A stretch of 17,364 bases of DNA, from the NCBI GenBank assembly GCA_036166735.1, contig JAYZHG010000089.1, positions 1 through 17,364 of the forward strand. The letters are read 5' to 3'. This DNA comes from JAPYTU01 sp036166735. GTDB taxonomy: Bacteria; Bacteroidota; Bacteroidia; Cytophagales; MED-G16. The position numbers were made by a program, and so were the translations under genes. The notes under the pieces were generated by a model. That model was not told the DNA's origin, searched no databases, and saw only the letters and a program-made list of their open reading frames with translations. Positions 15,069 to 17,364 of the stretch are shown here, piece by piece. How positions within the stretch are numbered: the stretch's first letter is position 1; each line of letters opens with the position of its first letter.

Positions 15069-16457
15069 ATGAATAAGATAATACTTAAACAAAATTTATC
15101 TCAAAAATTATCACCACAACAAATTCAATTTATAAAATTATTACAATTATCAAACACTAACATTGATTCCGTAATAAAAAAAGAGTTAGAAGATAATCCA
15201 GCACTAGAAGAAGAAACGGTAGAAATAGAAGAAAATGAAACTATTAGCAGTGCTCATTTAGAGAATTATTCGTTTTCACAAAAAAATTACAATAGTGAAA
15301 ACATAAACTACAGTAGAGAATCTAATTTATCAAATAAACAATCCTTTCAAGAAAATCTATTATCACAAATTACTTATTTAGATCTTGACCATGATCAAGA
15401 AATAATAGCAAAACAAATCATTGGAACTCTTGATGCTGATGGGTACTTAAGAAGAGATTTAGAATTAATCATTGATGATTTAGCATTTTCAGAGAATAAG
15501 GAATTTGAAATTAAAACAATAAAAAAAGTATTAAAAAAAATTCAAAATTTAGAACCACCTGGTATCGGTTCTAGAAATTTAGAAGAATGTTTAATTATTC
15601 AAATTAATAAAAAAGAAGAAATAAATTCTACTGAAAAATTGGCTTTAAATATCATAAAATATGATTTTGAAAATTTTAAAAACAAACACTTTGAAAAAAT
15701 TTATGAAAAATATGAAGGTAAAAAAGAAAAAATCATAGATGCATTTAACTATATAAAAACTTTAAACCCAAAACCTGCTGGTGGATTAGAAGATGAAAAT
15801 ATAACTGAATATTTGATTCCTGATTTTGTTTTAAAAAAAATTAATAATGAATTAAATATTTTTTTGACATCAGGTGAAAATAAAAAAATTAATGTCAACA
15901 AACATTATATTTCTATTTTCAATGAAATGAAAAACAAAAAAAATAAAAATGAAGAAAGCAAAAAATCTATTGATTTTATAAAACAAAAAATAGAATCTGC
16001 ACAATGGTTTGTTGATGCCTTAAACCAAAGAAATCAAACTCTACTTAAAACAATGAAAGCAATTTTAAAAATTCAAAATTCATTTTTTAATGATGGAGAT
16101 GAAAATGATTTAAAACCAATGATTCTTAAAGACATAGCTGAAATAATAAAAATGGACATATCTACTGTTAGCAGAATAGTAAGAAGTAAAGTAATTCAGA
16201 CTGATTTTGGAATATTTCCATTAAAATACTTTTTTTCTGAATCAACAATCAAAAAAAATGATGAATTAATAAGCAGTAAAATCGTAAAAAATAGTTTAAA
16301 AAAAATTATTGAAAAAGAAGATAAAACCAAACCATATTCTGATGAAAAATTAGAAAAAATACTTAATCAAAAGGGATATGAGGTAGCAAGAAGAACCGTA
16401 TCTAAATATAGAGAACAACTTAAAATACCAGTAGCGAGATTAAGAAAAGAATTTTAA
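15069..16457 (+). CDS. rpoN: RNA polymerase sigma-54 factor
   Basis: 462 residues, slightly shorter than most RpoN (about 480). Directs RNA polymerase to -24/-12 promoters (TGGC-N8-TTGC type) and needs an AAA+ activator. Region I (1-50) carries the activator-contact sequence QNLSQKLSPQQIQFIKLLQLS and ELEDNPALEE. An acidic linker follows, then the core-binding domain (about 95-260, including GTLDADGYLRRDL and LEPPGIGSRNLEECL). The helix-turn-helix for the -12 element is near 350-390 (LKDIAEIIKMDISTVSRIV). The RpoN box ARRTVSKYRE (440-449) reads the -24 element and nearly matches the canonical ARRTVAKYRE. No activator gene is in the window. The last four bases overlap the end of the opposing barrel gene. 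Confidence 0.98.
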   Translation: MNKIILKQNLSQKLSPQQIQFIKLLQLSNTNIDSVIKKELEDNPALEEETVEIEENETISSAHLENYSFSQKNYNSENINYSRESNLSNKQSFQENLLSQITYLDLDHDQEIIAKQIIGTLDADGYLRRDLELIIDDLAFSENKEFEIKTIKKVLKKIQNLEPPGIGSRNLEECLIIQINKKEEINSTEKLALNIIKYDFENFKNKHFEKIYEKYEGKKEKIIDAFNYIKTLNPKPAGGLEDENITEYLIPDFVLKKINNELNIFLTSGENKKINVNKHYISIFNEMKNKKNKNEESKKSIDFIKQKIESAQWFVDALNQRNQTLLKTMKAILKIQNSFFNDGDENDLKPMILKDIAEIIKMDISTVSRIVRSKVIQTDFGIFPLKYFFSESTIKKNDELISSKIVKNSLKKIIEKEDKTKPYSDEKLEKILNQKGYEVARRTVSKYREQLKIPVARLRKEF

Positions 16458-17182
16458 AATAAAGAAAAAGTAATGCCAATTTTATTTACAGTTGGATTTC
16501 TTGTAATATGCTGAGGCAACGAAGAATCTTCAAATAAATTTGAAAGATATTTCTTATAATATAAATTAAAATTACCAACTCCTACAGAAAGTGAAACACC
16601 ATACTTTAAATCATTAACACCAAAATCTTTTTTAATTTTTGTGTGATTAACTCTATTATTTATTTTTTGTTTGACTTTTGTAGAAGAGTTCAAATGCAAA
16701 CCAATTTCACCACCTATTCCAATAAAAAATCTTCCTTTATCATATTTTCCTGCACCAAAATAATATTTAATGTCTAGAGGTAATATTAAATATGTAGATT
16801 TTAAAGAATTTTTTTCAGGAGTAAAATCTAAAGTATCTATAATTATATTATTAATTCCATCTGCATTAGTGTCTTCAGATAAAATAACATCATTTGAAAA
16901 AGATAATCTATCATTAGATATTCCTATACCAGGATTGATAGAAAAATTATTTCCAATAAAAAATGGTTTTGAATAATATAAATTTAAAGATCTAGAAGGA
17001 AATAAGTCAGTATCCAAAGAAGCATCTGCGTTTTCTAAAAAAGTAACTCCGAAATCCAATTTTATATAACCAGGTATCTCTATTTTATTTTTAGAAATAG
17101 AAACCTTTTCATCAGAATCATCAACTTGAGCATTAACATTATAGACTAGTAGAAAAAAAATAAAAAATAAATACTTCTTCAT
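16454..17182 (-). CDS. Outer-membrane beta-barrel protein (porin/PorT-like)
   Basis: 242 residues. Signal peptide 1-18 (MKKYLFFIFFLLVYNVNA) with cleavage before Gln19. The mature part is a series of amphipathic strands with alternating aromatic residues: the start of the barrel near YIKLDFGVTFLEN, then SLNLYYSKPFFIG, NFSINPGIGISND, TYLILPLDIKYYFGAG, RFFIGIGGEIGLHL, LKYGVSLSVGVGNFNLYYKKYL. It ends in a terminal strand KIGITFSLF with a C-terminal Phe, the usual recognition end for BAM-assembled barrels. An eight-strand size fits. I cannot name a ligand or process. A barrel gene next to rpoN also occurs in other Flavobacteriia as I recall, there usually followed by ExbB/ExbD genes, which are absent here on this strand. 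It overlaps the rpoN stop by four bases. Confidence 0.82.
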   Translation of the reverse strand: MKKYLFFIFFLLVYNVNAQVDDSDEKVSISKNKIEIPGYIKLDFGVTFLENADASLDTDLFPSRSLNLYYSKPFFIGNNFSINPGIGISNDRLSFSNDVILSEDTNADGINNIIIDTLDFTPEKNSLKSTYLILPLDIKYYFGAGKYDKGRFFIGIGGEIGLHLNSSTKVKQKINNRVNHTKIKKDFGVNDLKYGVSLSVGVGNFNLYYKKYLSNLFEDSSLPQHITRNPTVNKIGITFSLF

Positions 17183-17206
17183 TCAATCATATTTTTTAAT
17201 TACATG

Positions 17207-17214
17207 CAAAAATA
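17207..17214 (-). promoter_or_regulatory. -7 box of the barrel gene
   Basis: On the minus strand TATTTTTG is an exact TANNTTTG box 24 bases before the ATG ending at 17182. No clear -33 TTTG is present at the right distance. Expected leader about 20 bases. Confidence 0.5.
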
Positions 17215-17269
17215 ACTTAATAAATAAGATTGTATAATATATTAATGAAAAACTAATATTATAAAATGT

Positions 17270-17277
17270 TAAATTTG
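17270..17277 (+). promoter_or_regulatory. -7 box of tRNA-Arg
   Basis: TAAATTTG matches TANNTTTG exactly and ends 10 bases before the tRNA, placing the start about five bases upstream of the mature 5' end. No -33 TTTG is seen. Confidence 0.5.
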
Positions 17278-17287
17278 ATTAAATATT

Positions 17288-17364
17288 GAACTCGTAGCTT
17301 AACTGGATAGAGCACCTGGTTACGGCCCAGGAGATTGGGGGTTCGACTCCCTCCGAGTTCACCA
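17288..17364 (+). tRNA. tRNA-Arg(ACG) with encoded CCA
   Basis: Acceptor GAACTCG (17288-17294) pairs with CGAGTTC (17354-17360); discriminator A17361, then an encoded CCA (17362-17364) at the very edge of the window. The anticodon stem CCTGG/CCAGG (17315-17319/17327-17331) encloses loop TTACGGC with anticodon ACG (17322-17324). The T arm is GGGGG/CCCTC with loop TTCGACT. A34 is expected to be deaminated to inosine by TadA to read CGU, CGC and CGA. Confidence 0.97.

Noticed and set aside
16770..16976. Small plus-strand open frame opposite the barrel gene
   Set aside because: Lies wholly antisense to a gene with signal peptide and barrel strands; no promoter and no family resemblance.
1..17364. 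Mobile elements, CRISPR arrays, phage genes or a defence island
   Set aside because: No transposase, integrase, direct-repeat array or defence protein is visible, and composition and gene types are uniformly housekeeping.

Overview
This window is a gene-dense, strongly AT-rich stretch of chromosome from a member of the Bacteroidota, most likely a Flavobacteriia-type marine or otherwise streamlined bacterium. The evidence is threefold. (i) Most intergenic gaps carry the Bacteroidota promoter signature: a -7 box TANNTTTG, sometimes with a -33 TTTG about 19 bases upstream. Starts lack Shine-Dalgarno sequences and have A/T-rich leaders instead. (ii) Several proteins have Bacteroidota-specific shapes: a F1-beta subunit with an extra loop, a short Obg without a C-terminal extension, a DnaJ with half the usual zinc-binding repeats, and a one-domain F1-epsilon. 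(iii) The ETAHQLGTP-type histidine kinase and the CxxC outer-membrane protein resemble families I associate with this phylum. The window holds 15 complete protein genes, one unidentified gene end, and two tRNAs. I see no mobile element, CRISPR array, rRNA or origin, and no gap longer than about 105 bases.

Layout. At the left edge the tail of an unidentified gene is followed by tRNA-Ser(UGA), an alkyltransferase-like DNA repair protein starting at GTG, and an uncharacterised outer-membrane barrel protein. These three run on the + strand and look co-transcribed. A sodium:solute symporter converges on them with no spacer. Then come recR overlapping an aspartate-type aminotransferase; adk abutting obgE; grpE overlapping dnaJ, with a small terminator hairpin after dnaJ; an orphan sensor histidine kinase starting at TTG; atpD-atpC; and dnaK. 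asnS converges on dnaK and is divergent from rpoN (sigma-54). rpoN overlaps tail to tail with an outer-membrane beta-barrel gene. The window ends with tRNA-Arg(ACG), which has an encoded CCA.

Function. This is core housekeeping content: recombinational repair, amino-acid and adenylate metabolism, ribosome-assembly GTPase, the full DnaK-DnaJ-GrpE chaperone machine split into two transcription units, the catalytic end of ATP synthase, tRNA charging and an alternative sigma factor. No defence, secretion or biosynthetic system is apparent.

The most interesting signal is regulatory. The grpE-dnaJ and dnaK promoters share a layout found nowhere else in the window's gaps: TGTCAT, then 14-15 bases later TTTGGCA, then TTGC or TTGT at sigma-54-like -24/-12 spacing. 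At dnaK the TGTCAT is half of a perfect inverted repeat (ATATGACA-TTC-TGTCATAT) overlapping the atpC stop codon. This suggests a common chaperone control element. Whether it is a sigma-54 promoter, a repressor site over a normal promoter, or chance cannot be settled from one window.
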